A program made the position numbers and the translations under genes. The notes below the pieces were generated by a model. That model ran no database searches, was not told the DNA's origin, and saw only the letters and a program-made list of their open reading frames with translations. This document shows, one piece after another, positions 5,823 through 13,638 of a stretch of DNA of 14,874 nucleotides (positions are counted from its first letter, which is position 1; each line of letters begins with the position of its first letter). Source of the DNA: Endomicrobiia bacterium. GTDB lineage: Bacteria; Elusimicrobiota; Endomicrobiia; Endomicrobiales; Endomicrobiaceae. The stretch spans positions 1-14,874 of the forward strand of contig WQUP01000061.1 in the NCBI GenBank assembly GCA_009782015.1. The letters run 5' to 3'.

Positions 5823-8165
5823 ATGGCACAAAAAATTAAAGAAGATCTTATCTCGGAGCACGGAGCAAAACTTGAAAAAAATGCGCTTACGGTTCTTCAA
5901 AAAAGGTATTTGAAGAAAGATGCGCAGGGCAGCGTTACAGAAAAGCCGGAAGAACTGTTTTACAGGGTGGCCGAAAACATAGCCCAGGCCGATAAAATAT
6001 ACGATAAAGACGCCGATACCGACGCTTTGACAAAAGAGTTTTATCTTGCCATGTCTTCTCTTGATTTTTTGCCCAACTCCCCGACGCTTATGAACGCCGG
6101 CAGGCATTTGCAGCAGTTGTCGGCCTGCTTTGTGCTTCCCATAGAAGATTCAATGGATTCGATTTTTGAAACCCTCAAAAATACCGCGCTTATACATAAA
6201 TCCGGCGGCGGCACAGGCTTTTCATTTTCAAGGCTGCGCCCCAAAATGGATTCCGTGCAAACAACGAGCGGCGTTTCGTCGGGCCCGGTATCTTTCATGC
6301 AGGTTTTTAATGCCGCTACCGAAGCCATAAAGCAGGGCGGAACAAGGCGCGGCGCGAATATGGGTATGCTCAGGGTTGATCATCCGGACATTCTCGATTT
6401 TATAACCTGCAAAGACAAAAATGACAGCCTTAACAACTTTAATATATCCGTAGCTGTCACAAAAGAGTTTATGGACGCGCTTGAGGATGAAGAAGATTAC
6501 AATCTCTACAACCCCCGCACAAAAGCTGTCTCAGGAAAGCTCAATGCAAAAGAAGTTTTCAATAAGATAGTTGACCAAGCCTGGAAAAACGGCGAGCCAG
6601 GCATAGTTTTTATAGACCGCATGAACGATGCAAACCCCACTCCCGCCGCAGGCATGATAGAATCCACAAACCCTTGCGGAGAACAGCCGCTTCTTCCTTA
6701 TGAGTCGTGCAATCTCGGCTCGATAAATCTCGGGCATTTCATAGAAGGCAACGAAGTTGCCTGGGAAAAACTCGAAAGCACGATAAAAACTGCCGTTCAT
6801 TTTCTCGACAACGTAATCGACATGAACAACTACCCCATACAAAAAATCGGCGAGACGACCCGTTCTAACAGAAAAATAGGTCTTGGCGTAATGGGCTGGG
6901 CAGATATGCTTTTGCATCTTGGCATACCTTACGGCTCGCACGACTCGCTTATGCTTGCCGAAAAACTCATGGGCTTTATCAAGACAAAATCCCACGAAGC
7001 TTCCGAAGAGCTTGCTCTCAAGAGAGGCGCTTTCCCGAACTTTAAAAACAGCATTTACGGCAAAGGAAACCCTATAAGAAACGCCACTACCACCACCATA
7101 GCCCCTACCGGAACCATCGGCATAATAGCCTCGGCGTCCGGCGGCATAGAGCCGGTATTTGCGCTTGTCTATAAAAGAGCGCAGTGCCTCGACAACGAAG
7201 AGATGTTTGAAGTCAACCCTCTTTTTGAGAAAACAGCCAAAGAACACGGCTTTTATTCAAAAGAACTTATGGATAAAATCGCGGAAAAAGGCAGCGTGCA
7301 CGGACTTAAGGAAATACCAGAGAAGATAAAAAAGGTTTTTGTGACCGCTCAGGATATTACGCCGGAAGACCATATAAGGATGCAGGCCGCTTTTCAGAAA
7401 TTTACGGATAACGCCGTTTCTAAAACCGTCAACTTCCCGAATGCCGCCACTAAAGAAGACGTAAAAAAAGTGTACATTCTTTCTTATAAAATGGGCTGCA
7501 AAGGCGTGACGGTTTACCGCGACGGAAGCCGCGATGTGCAGGTTTTAAATCTCGCCAATAAAAAGGAAAACGGCCAGCCCGTTGAGATGATAAAAGAGAG
7601 AAAACCGAGAACCAGGCCGAAAAAGACTTTCGGATACACATATCTTATGCATACAGGCTGCGGTAAAATGTACGTTACGGTCAACGAAGACGAAAAAGGC
7701 GCATGCGAGATATTTACGCAGCTAGGAAAATCCGGCGGCTGCACCGCTTCTCAGGCAGAGGCTGTAGCGCGTCTCATCTCACTCTCTTTGCGCAGCGGAA
7801 TCGGCGAGCAGGATATAATAAACCAGCTCAAAGGCATCAGATGCCCGTCGCCGACGCTGGCGGAAGGCGGCGCCATACTTTCATGCGCGGATGCAGTTGC
7901 AAAAGCGCTTGAAGCTTACACAAAAGAAAAGATGGCTCCCGCGTTGTTTACGCAGGAAGTATCGGCCTCGGAGCCTTACGCCCAGATAGAAGAGCAGAAA
8001 GTTGCCGTAAACGAAAATGCGCACAGCGCTGCTAAGCCGTACTCTTCAGACGCCAGCAAGAACTTTTCCGGCTCATGCCCGCAGTGTCCGGAATGCGGCG
8101 AGATGCTGACGTTTGCAGAGGGCTGCGTGGTTTGCCGGGATTGCGGATATTCGAAGTGCTGGTAA
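5823..8165 (+). CDS. nrdJ: Adenosylcobalamin-dependent (class II) ribonucleotide reductase NrdJ
   Basis: NrdJ reduces ribonucleotides to deoxyribonucleotides using B12 to generate the thiyl radical, without needing oxygen. The 780 residues match the TIGR02504-type family. A redox cysteine is in QLSACFVLP (C102). The catalytic block NPCGEQPLLPYESCN starts at N283, with C285 and E287 as thiyl-radical cysteine and acid. ATTTTIAPTGTIG, further on, is the phosphate-binding loop. A linker (~700-750) leads to a C-terminal Cys-rich ribbon with Cys at 752, 755, 758, 768, 771, 774 and 779, ending CGYSKCW, which re-reduces the active site. The ATG at 5823 has a strong G-run ribosome site (GAGGGGGGG). 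It lies directly after nrdR. No cobalamin riboswitch precedes it. Confidence 0.97.
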   Translation: MAQKIKEDLISEHGAKLEKNALTVLQKRYLKKDAQGSVTEKPEELFYRVAENIAQADKIYDKDADTDALTKEFYLAMSSLDFLPNSPTLMNAGRHLQQLSACFVLPIEDSMDSIFETLKNTALIHKSGGGTGFSFSRLRPKMDSVQTTSGVSSGPVSFMQVFNAATEAIKQGGTRRGANMGMLRVDHPDILDFITCKDKNDSLNNFNISVAVTKEFMDALEDEEDYNLYNPRTKAVSGKLNAKEVFNKIVDQAWKNGEPGIVFIDRMNDANPTPAAGMIESTNPCGEQPLLPYESCNLGSINLGHFIEGNEVAWEKLESTIKTAVHFLDNVIDMNNYPIQKIGETTRSNRKIGLGVMGWADMLLHLGIPYGSHDSLMLAEKLMGFIKTKSHEASEELALKRGAFPNFKNSIYGKGNPIRNATTTTIAPTGTIGIIASASGGIEPVFALVYKRAQCLDNEEMFEVNPLFEKTAKEHGFYSKELMDKIAEKGSVHGLKEIPEKIKKVFVTAQDITPEDHIRMQAAFQKFTDNAVSKTVNFPNAATKEDVKKVYILSYKMGCKGVTVYRDGSRDVQVLNLANKKENGQPVEMIKERKPRTRPKKTFGYTYLMHTGCGKMYVTVNEDEKGACEIFTQLGKSGGCTASQAEAVARLISLSLRSGIGEQDIINQLKGIRCPSPTLAEGGAILSCADAVAKALEAYTKEKMAPALFTQEVSASEPYAQIEEQKVAVNENAHSAAKPYSSDASKNFSGSCPQCPECGEMLTFAEGCVVCRDCGYSKCW

Positions 8166-8174
8166 AAGAACGGC

Positions 8175-8209
8175 AGAGTGAAGAGTGAAAAGTGGAGAGT
8201 GAAGATACG
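8175..8209 (+). repeat. Left-arm-only heptad element 6
   Basis: Five 7-bp units: AGAGTGA, AGAGTGA, AAAGTGG, AGAGTGA and AGATACG, preceded by ACGGC. There is no inverted partner downstream before dcd; a GTCAT-type palindrome follows instead. It ends in the same GATACGGC as the copies at 3023, 4295 and 13639. Confidence 0.85.
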
Positions 8210-8218
8210 GCCTTTGCC

Positions 8219-8307
8219 GTCATTCTGAAGCGGCGAAGCCGCTGAAGAATCTAGACGATAATACTTCCGGCCTAGATACTTCGTAAACTTTGTTTACTCA
8301 GTATGAC
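8219..8307. repeat. GTCAT-ended palindromic element (GTCATTCTGA type)
   Basis: The ends are GTCATTCTGA (8219-8228) and the inverted TCAGTATGAC (8298-8307), 9 of 10 matching. Inside are a perfect hairpin, GCGGC-gaa-GCCGC (8230-8242), and a second inverted pair, GAAGAATCTAG (8244-8254) with CTAGATACTTC (8272-8282), 10 of 11 matching. It occupies the nrdJ to dcd gap. From memory, GTCATTCTGAAG..AGAATCT motifs recur in intergenic repeats of many unrelated bacteria. Confidence 0.8.
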
Positions 8308-8339
8308 AGCTGCCGAACTGTAAAATAAGGCAGATTATA

Positions 8340-9005
8340 ATGGTCAAAAGCGACAAGTGGATAAAAAAGATGGCTCTTGAGAAGAAAATCATAGAGCCGT
8401 TTGAAGCCGGACAGATAAAACAGATAGAAGGCAGAGGCGCCATTTCTTTCGGAACTTCTTCCTACGGCTATGATATGCGTTTGTCCGACGAGTTTATGGT
8501 TATGAGAACAGATGCGGCGAGGCAGGGAGGCAGAGATGCGCAGAAACAGCAGAACGGCAATCTTGTTGTTGAAGGCAGTTGCTCTGCATCTCCGCATCCC
8601 TGCATCTCAGCCTCGTCTTTTGTACTTGACCCCAAACAATCCGCCGAAACTCTGTTTGAACCCGTAAAAGTAAAAGATTTCATAGTGATTCCTCCAAACT
8701 CAATAGTTTTGGGCAAAACCATAGAGTATTTCAGAATACCTCGCGACGTCGTCACAATAGCATTCGGCAAATCCACTTATGCCAGATGCGGAATTTTCGT
8801 AAATGTGACGCCTTTTGAACCCGAGTGGGAAGGCTACGTGACGCTTTCCATAGCAAACACCACGGCTTTGCCGGTAAAAGTTTACGCCAACGAAGGCATA
8901 GCCCAGGTTTTATTTTTAGGAGCAGATGAAGTCTGCGAAATTTCTTACGCAGACAGAAAAGGCAAGTATCAGGCGCAGAAAAACATAACCTCGGCGAAAA
9001 TTTAG
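8340..9005 (+). CDS. dcd: dCTP deaminase-like protein with an in-frame palindromic insertion and altered catalytic residue
   Basis: The Dcd/dUTPase fold normally deaminates dCTP to dUTP, feeding dUMP to ThyX. Family features are clear: SDKWIKKMA at the start, SSYGYDMR (40-47), [27 protein letters not shown] (143-151), [15 protein letters not shown] (155-169), [11 protein letters not shown], and GKYQAQ near the end. Two things are odd. The protein is 221 residues; family members of this type have about 186-190. The excess is residues ~58-92, encoded by a palindromic repeat (8510-8615) in a loop before the conserved DPK. Second, where relatives read TLEFSN or TIEISN, with the catalytic Glu (E138 in E. 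coli), this protein has TLSIAN, placing Ser at 170. Activity is therefore doubtful. The reading frame is intact and the start follows AAGGCAG. Confidence 0.9.
   Translation: MVKSDKWIKKMALEKKIIEPFEAGQIKQIEGRGAISFGTSSYGYDMRLSDEFMVMRTDAARQGGRDAQKQQNGNLVVEGSCSASPHPCISASSFVLDPKQSAETLFEPVKVKDFIVIPPNSIVLGKTIEYFRIPRDVVTIAFGKSTYARCGIFVNVTPFEPEWEGYVTLSIANTTALPVKVYANEGIAQVLFLGADEVCEISYADRKGKYQAQKNITSAKI
8510..8615 (+). repeat. Intragenic palindromic element in dcd (octad arms)
   Basis: The left arm (8510-8544) and the inverted right arm (8581-8615) agree at 25 of 35 positions. Each is made of 8-bp units of the form GATGCAGA, for example GAGGCAGG and GATGCGCA on the left, and GATGCAGG, GATGCGGA and GATGCAGA in the right-arm complement. 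The 36-bp middle is Gln/Asn/Val coding. The protein insertion it explains is about 105 bp (35 codons), so the frame is kept. The design, degenerate short-unit inverted arms about 35 bp long around a short core, matches the intergenic elements, but the unit length is 8 and the GC content is higher. Confidence 0.82.
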
Positions 9006-9011
9006 TATAAT
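9006..9011 (+). promoter_or_regulatory. Candidate -10 element for guaA
   Basis: A perfect TATAAT directly follows the dcd stop codon, 27 nt before the guaA start. No convincing -35 lies 16-18 bp upstream (ACATAA at 8983-8988). It could be a weak internal promoter or chance; the short 32-bp gap also allows cotranscription with dcd. Confidence 0.3.
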
Positions 9012-9037
9012 AGCGCAACTTAATAATTGGAGAGACG

Positions 9038-10567
9038 ATGATTTTAATCTTGGATTTCGGTTCCCAGTACACGCAGCTTATAGCAAGGCGCATCAGGGAA
9101 GAAAAAGTTTACTGTGAGATATATCCCGGAAACAAATCTTTGGACGCCATAGGCAACTTGAAAGATTTGAAAGGCGTAATACTTTCAGGCGGGTATGACA
9201 GCGTTTACTCAAAAGGCGCTCCTCACCCGGATCCGAAAATCTGGAAGCTCGGAGTTCCGGTTTTGGGCATTTGCTACGGAATGCAGCTGATAGCCGAACT
9301 TCTCGGCGGCAGAGTTAGCCCGTCAAATAAAAGAGAGTTCGGGCTGGCTTCGGTAAATGTAAACCCGAAATGCGAACTGTTAAAAGGGCTTAACAACAGG
9401 GAAATCTTATGGATGAGCCACGGCGACAAGCTTTCCAAAATTCCTAAAGATTATAAAATAACCGCAAAATCCGCTAACTCTCCTTACGCGGCAATAGAAA
9501 ACGTCAAAGATAAAATATACGGCGTGCAGTTCCATCCCGAAGTAAAACATTCCGTCCACGGCAGGAAAATCCTCCAAAACTTTATTTTTAACATATGCGG
9601 CTCAAAGCGCGACTGGACCATGAAATCTTACATTGTCGACGAAGTAAAAAGAATCAAAGAACAGGTCGGCAGCGGCAAAGTTTTGTGCGCTCTTTCAGGC
9701 GGCGTTGACTCTTCCGTAGCTTCTTTTATGCTGCACAAAGCCATAGGAAAAAAGCTTATATGCGTCTATGTTGACCACGGATTGCAGAAACTCGGCGAGA
9801 CTGAAAGAGTCAGAAAGATTTTCGGGAAAAAGTTCGGCAAAAATTTGATTTTAGTAGACGCAAAAAAACTGTTTTTGTCTAAGCTCAAAGGCGTTACCGA
9901 CCCCGAGCAGAAAAGAAAGATCATAGGGCACACTTTTATAGAAGTGTTTGACAGAGAAGCTAAAAAATTAAAAGGGATAGATTTCCTGCTTCAAGGGACG
10001 ATTTATCCAGACGTAATAGAAAGCGTTTCGATAAAAGGCGCAAAGTCTCCGATTAAAAGCCATCACAACGTCGGGGGGCTTCCTGAAAAGATGAAAATGA
10101 AGCTTGTCGAGCCTCTCAAGTTCCTCTTCAAAGACGAAGTAAGAGTTCTTGGCAGAGAGCTTGGAATTCCGGACGAAATAATAGACAGGCAGCCTTTTCC
10201 CGGGCCCGGGCTTGCAGTGAGATGCCTCGGAGACATAACCGAAGAAAAACTGAGAATTTTAAAAGAAGCGGACGATATAGTCACGCAGGAGATAAGAAAA
10301 GCCGGGCTGTACGAAAAAATCTGGCAGTCTTTTGCGATAATACTTCCGGTGAAAACCGTCGGCGTTATGGGCGACGCGAGAACATACGAGCACGTGATAG
10401 TATTGAGAGCCGTAAATTCGGAAGACGCGATGACGGCCGACTGGGTAAAGCTTCCTTATGATCTGCTCGGCAGAATATCGTCGAGAATCATAAACGAAGT
10501 GAAAGGCGCCAACAGGGTGGTTTACGATATATCGAATAAGCCGCCTGCCACTATTGAATGGGAGTAA
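9038..10567 (+). CDS. guaA: GMP synthase (glutamine-hydrolysing)
   Basis: GuaA converts XMP to GMP with ATP and glutamine. The 509 residues are normal for the bacterial two-domain enzyme. The N-terminal class I glutamine amidotransferase (~1-190) has the nucleophile C79 in GICYGMQ and the H166 and E168 pair in QFHPEV. The ATP-pyrophosphatase domain has its P-loop SGGVDSS at ~220-226. The C-terminal dimerisation/XMP-binding region contains [15 protein letters not shown] and ends KPPATIEWE, as in canonical enzymes. The start has a clear GGAGAG ribosome site. The gap to dcd is only 32 bp and, unlike most gaps here, contains no repeat element. Nothing is unusual in the protein. Confidence 0.98.
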   Translation: MILILDFGSQYTQLIARRIREEKVYCEIYPGNKSLDAIGNLKDLKGVILSGGYDSVYSKGAPHPDPKIWKLGVPVLGICYGMQLIAELLGGRVSPSNKREFGLASVNVNPKCELLKGLNNREILWMSHGDKLSKIPKDYKITAKSANSPYAAIENVKDKIYGVQFHPEVKHSVHGRKILQNFIFNICGSKRDWTMKSYIVDEVKRIKEQVGSGKVLCALSGGVDSSVASFMLHKAIGKKLICVYVDHGLQKLGETERVRKIFGKKFGKNLILVDAKKLFLSKLKGVTDPEQKRKIIGHTFIEVFDREAKKLKGIDFLLQGTIYPDVIESVSIKGAKSPIKSHHNVGGLPEKMKMKLVEPLKFLFKDEVRVLGRELGIPDEIIDRQPFPGPGLAVRCLGDITEEKLRILKEADDIVTQEIRKAGLYEKIWQSFAIILPVKTVGVMGDARTYEHVIVLRAVNSEDAMTADWVKLPYDLLGRISSRIINEVKGANRVVYDISNKPPATIEWE

Positions 10568-10572
10568 AACGG

Positions 10573-10678
10573 CAGTGAATAGTTAATAATGAATAATTAA
10601 TAGTTAACGGCAAACGGCGCTAATATCGCGGTGAAGCCGCCCCAAAATTATTAACTATTCACTATTAATTATTAACTG
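10573..10678 (+). repeat. Heptad-arm palindromic element 8 (AT-rich arms)
   Basis: The left arm (10573-10607) has the 7-bp units CAGTGAA, TAGTTAA, TAATGAA, TAATTAA and TAGTTAA. The inverted right arm (10644-10678) reads in reverse complement CAGTTAA, TAATTAA, TAGTGAA, TAGTTAA, TAATTTT. The GC-rich core contains GCGGTGAAGCCGC. It is preceded by ACGGC, like several other copies. It fills the guaA to pstS gap and ends 6 nt before the pstS start. Confidence 0.9.
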
Positions 10679-10684
10679 GATTTT

Positions 10685-11569
10685 ATGAAACGCATAAAAA
10701 TATTTGTAATTCTATTGCTTTCCGTCTCGCTGTTTTCCTGCTCTCGTCATTCCGAACAAAACGGGGCAGGGGGCGGCGAGTCAATGCAGATAAAAGGCTC
10801 CGATACCATAGTTAATCTCGTGCAGGTTTGGGCGGAGAGATTTGTTGAAAAGAATCCCGAGTGCAATATCGGCGTTACCGGCGGCGGCTCGGGCACGGGT
10901 TTTGCCGCGCTTTTAAACTCTACCTGCGATATAGCCATGGCGTCAAGAGCGATAGAAGATAAAGAAATCGCAAAGGCCGCGCAAAATAATATAGAACCCG
11001 TCGAACATATCGTAGGCCTTGACGGTTTGGCTGTGCTCATAAATAAAAATAATCCGGCGGATAAGCTGACTTTGGAGCAGTTGCGGGATATTTTTATGGC
11101 GAAAATCACGAACTGGAAAGAAGTCGGCGGAGAAGACAGAAAGATAGTGATTCTTTCAAGGGAAAGCAATTCCGGAACGCACATGTTCTTCAAAGAGCAC
11201 GTCTTGAGGCGCGGCAATGCCAAATCAAAAGAAGAGTTTGCGCCGAGCGCTTTGCTTATGCCGTCGTCTCAGGCGATATATGATGAAGTTTCACAAAATC
11301 CCAACGCTTTGGGTTATACGGGAATGGGCTATATCAACGGCGAAGTCAAAGCTGTCTCGGTGGCTAAAGACGAGAGCAGCGGTTATTTTTATCCGACTGC
11401 GGACAATGTTATAACCGGCAGGTATCCTATATCAAGGCCTCTGTATCTTTACACAAACGGCATGGCGAAGGGAATCGTCGGAAAATTTATAGATTACGCT
11501 TTGTCTCCGGAAGGGCAGAAAATCGTTGAGGAAACGGATTTCGTTCCGATAAAGAAAAAGAGCGAATAG
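10685..11569 (+). CDS. pstS: Phosphate ABC transporter, substrate-binding lipoprotein PstS
   Basis: PstS captures phosphate outside the inner membrane and delivers it to PstCA. The 294-residue protein has a lipoprotein signal peptide: a basic start, a hydrophobic core, and the lipobox LFSC with the lipidated C19. Phosphate-site motifs of the family follow: KGSDTIVNLVQVW, GGGSGTGFAALL with the glycine-rich loop, DIAMASR, and SRESNSGTHMFF in the second lobe. It ends with a YALSPEGQKIV stretch common to PstS-like proteins. It heads pstS-pstC-pstA-pstB, all in the same direction. The only sequence just before the start is the end of a repeat arm (AACTGGATTTT), so its ribosome site is provided by the repeat boundary. 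I see no CTGTCAT-type Pho box. Confidence 0.95.
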   Translation: MKRIKIFVILLLSVSLFSCSRHSEQNGAGGGESMQIKGSDTIVNLVQVWAERFVEKNPECNIGVTGGGSGTGFAALLNSTCDIAMASRAIEDKEIAKAAQNNIEPVEHIVGLDGLAVLINKNNPADKLTLEQLRDIFMAKITNWKEVGGEDRKIVILSRESNSGTHMFFKEHVLRRGNAKSKEEFAPSALLMPSSQAIYDEVSQNPNALGYTGMGYINGEVKAVSVAKDESSGYFYPTADNVITGRYPISRPLYLYTNGMAKGIVGKFIDYALSPEGQKIVEETDFVPIKKKSE

Positions 11570-11615
11570 GCTAAGATGTCATGCTGCGAAGTTCAGGATT
11601 GACACATGCTCTGGC

Positions 11616-11747
11616 CGTCATTGCGAGGCGGAGAGGAGCGACAACGAAGCAATCCAGAAAGCCGAAGTCCTGAGCGAAGTCGAAGGATCTCGGAAACAAC
11701 AGTTATAATGCCTAGATTGCCGCGCCCTTTCAGCGCTCGCAATGACG
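11616..11747. repeat. GTCAT-ended palindromic element (CGTCATTGCGAG type)
   Basis: The terminal 12 bp CGTCATTGCGAG (11616-11627) is perfectly inverted at 11736-11747. Inside are GCAATC (11650 region) and its inverse GATTGC (11715 region), and a segment reading GTCCTGAGCGAAGTCGAAGG, which looks like part of a different common intergenic repeat. The 230-bp pstS to pstC gap (11570-11799) therefore holds a composite of repeats; I see no gene in it. A TATAAT at 11704-11709 lacks a -35 partner. Confidence 0.82.
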
Positions 11748-11799
11748 ACAAAAAGCAGTAGTGAGTTGATGACACCTCTGGAGATTTATAGAGAAAATA

Positions 11800-12666
11800 A
11801 TGAGAAAAATAATAGACTCGGTAATGGAAACCATAGTTTTTATCTGCGGCATACTGTCGATAGTGTTTGTCGCGCTCATATTCGGTTTTTTGCTTAAGGA
11901 AGGCTTTGCATTCTTTAAAGAGTTCGGCGTTATAAACTTTATAACGGGAAGATTCTGGTACCCGGTCTCAAATCCTCCGCAGTTCGGCATACTTCCTTTG
12001 ATAGTAGGTTCGCTTTTGGTTACCGTCGGAGCCGCTGTTATAGCGGTTCCTATGGGCGTTATGGCTGCGCTTTATATTTCCGAGATAGCTCCGAAAGGCG
12101 TAAGAGATATATTAAAATCTTTTGTCGAGCTTATGGCCGCCATACCGAGCGTAGTTATAGGTTTTGTCGGAATGGTCACCATAGTTCCGATAATCAGAAT
12201 GACGTTTAATCTTCCGACGGGTCTTACGGCTTTTACGGGTTCGCTGATGCTTGCTTTTATGGCAATGCCTACGATAGTGACGATATCCGAAGACGCTATA
12301 CGCTCAGTTCCGTGGGCTTATAAAGAAGGCGCATTGGCGCTCGGCGCGACAAGATGGCAGACGGTAAGAAGAATAGTTTTAAAAGCTGCGATGCCCGGAA
12401 TAGTAGCCGCCGTAATGCTTGGCATAGGAAGAGTAATCGGTGAAACGATGGCTGTCATGATGATTACGGGAAACGCCGCGCAAATACCTCACTCGATATT
12501 TGAGCCGGTAAGGACGATGACCGCTACGATCGCCGCCGAAATGGGCGAAACCGTCAGAGGCGGCATGCACTACAGAGCGCTGTTTGCCTTGGGATTTGTG
12601 CTTTTTGTAATAACTTTTATCGTTAACTTTGTAGCGGATTTATTTTCGGGAAAAAGCAAGAAGTAA
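11800..12666 (+). CDS. pstC: Phosphate ABC transporter permease PstC
   Basis: PstC is one of the two inner-membrane subunits forming the phosphate channel. The 288 residues contain a cytoplasmic N-terminus, a first helix at ~10-35, a periplasmic loop, and a five-helix binding-protein-dependent permease core. The EAA loop that contacts the ATPase is visible at ~175-200 as EGALALGATRWQTVRRIV followed by MPGI. The GRVIGETMAVMM segment is typical of PstC/PstA proteins. The ATG at 11800 follows AGAGAAA. The TAA stop coincides with the first TAATTAA unit of the following repeat. PstC is assigned over PstA by gene order and the N-terminal region. Confidence 0.93.
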   Translation: MRKIIDSVMETIVFICGILSIVFVALIFGFLLKEGFAFFKEFGVINFITGRFWYPVSNPPQFGILPLIVGSLLVTVGAAVIAVPMGVMAALYISEIAPKGVRDILKSFVELMAAIPSVVIGFVGMVTIVPIIRMTFNLPTGLTAFTGSLMLAFMAMPTIVTISEDAIRSVPWAYKEGALALGATRWQTVRRIVLKAAMPGIVAAVMLGIGRVIGETMAVMMITGNAAQIPHSIFEPVRTMTATIAAEMGETVRGGMHYRALFALGFVLFVITFIVNFVADLFSGKSKK

Positions 12667-12764
12667 TTAATAGTTAATAGTGAATAGTTAATAATTAAAA
12701 AAACTACACTAATGCGGCGAAGCCGCTCAAAAACTATTAACTATTCATTATTAATTATTAACTG
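12664..12764 (+). repeat. Heptad-arm palindromic element 10 (AT-rich arms)
   Basis: The left arm (12664-12698) is five 7-bp units: TAATTAA, TAGTTAA, TAGTGAA, TAGTTAA and TAATTAA. The inverted right arm (12730-12764) reads in reverse complement CAGTTAA, TAATTAA, TAATGAA, TAGTTAA, TAGTTTT. The core holds a perfect GCGGC-gaa-GCCGC hairpin (12714-12726), the same one as inside the element at 8219-8307. It lies between pstC and pstA, overlaps the pstC stop codon, and ends 9 nt before the pstA start. Confidence 0.9.
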
Positions 12765-12773
12765 GATATTAAA

Positions 12774-13628
12774 ATGTTTAGACTAAATCCAAAACTATCC
12801 CAGAAACTTTCATACGCATTGCTTTTCTGTGCTACTATATTCGTTATAATTCCAGTGGTCTTTATACTCTTCATTATAATTAAAAACGGCGCGTCAGCGA
12901 TAACTTGGGAGTTTTTGACCAGCATGCCAAGAAACGGCATGCGCAGCGGAGGCATTCTTCCTGCAATTTTGGGTACGCTTTCAATAGTTTCGTGCGCAAT
13001 ATGCATAACGCTTCCCATAGGCGTAAGCGCGGCAATATATCTCAACGAGTACGCAAAAGATAATCTGCTGACGAGGATTATAAAGCTTGCAATCGTAAAT
13101 CTTGCCGGCGTCCCTTCAGTAGTGTATGGACTCTTCGGCCTAGGAATATTCGTAATGTTTTTTAAGCTCGGCGTTTCAATTATCGCAGGCGCATTGACGC
13201 TTTCCATAATGGAGCTGCCGGTAATAATAACCACGGCGCGAGGCGCGCTAAACAGCGTTCCGTACTCTTTCAGGGAAGCGAGCATGTCTCTCGGCGTAAG
13301 CCGCTGGCAGACTATAAGATATATAGTTCTTCCTAATGCGTTGCCGGGAATATTGACCGGCGCGATACTCAGCATAGCCAGAATATCCGGCGAGACCGCT
13401 CCGATTTTATTCACGGCCGCGGCGTTTTACGTTCCGCATCTTCCGGGCTCGATATTCGATCAGGTGATGGCGCTGCCGTACCATCTTTTCATAATATCCA
13501 CGCAGATACCCAACATGCCTAAAAATATAATTTTCGGAACGGCGCTGGTGCTTTTGATGCTGGTTTTGAGCATGAGTTTGATAGCAATAATTGCAAGGCT
13601 GTATTTCAGAAAACGCCGTAAATGGTGA
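12774..13628 (+). CDS. pstA: Phosphate ABC transporter permease PstA
   Basis: PstA is the second channel subunit of the phosphate importer. The 284-residue polytopic protein has a helix at ~14-37, the ITLPIGVSAAIYLNEYA segment, and GVPSVVYGLFGL typical of PstA. The EAA loop reads EASMSLGVSRWQTIRYIVLP (~168-187), followed by LPGI. ARISGETAPILFTA is the PstA counterpart of the PstC GE motif. A basic tail (FRKRRKW) ends the protein in the cytoplasm. The ATG at 12774 follows the right end of a repeat arm (AACTGGATATTAAA), the same leader as for pstS. It pairs with pstC upstream and pstB downstream. Confidence 0.94.
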   Translation: MFRLNPKLSQKLSYALLFCATIFVIIPVVFILFIIIKNGASAITWEFLTSMPRNGMRSGGILPAILGTLSIVSCAICITLPIGVSAAIYLNEYAKDNLLTRIIKLAIVNLAGVPSVVYGLFGLGIFVMFFKLGVSIIAGALTLSIMELPVIITTARGALNSVPYSFREASMSLGVSRWQTIRYIVLPNALPGILTGAILSIARISGETAPILFTAAAFYVPHLPGSIFDQVMALPYHLFIISTQIPNMPKNIIFGTALVLLMLVLSMSLIAIIARLYFRKRRKW

Positions 13629-13638
13629 TTTGAACTAC

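Noticed and set aside
10644..10678. TTAACTA/TTAATTA units before pstS look like tandem PhoP-type TTAACA boxes
   Set aside because: The same arms occur around unrelated genes (4855-5024) and between pstC and pstA, and the spacing is 7 bp throughout. They are better explained as repeat arms.
11593..11775. Short minus-strand open frame between pstS and pstC
   Set aside because: It is encoded by the GTCATTGCGAG palindrome and adjoining repeats and has no protein-like features.
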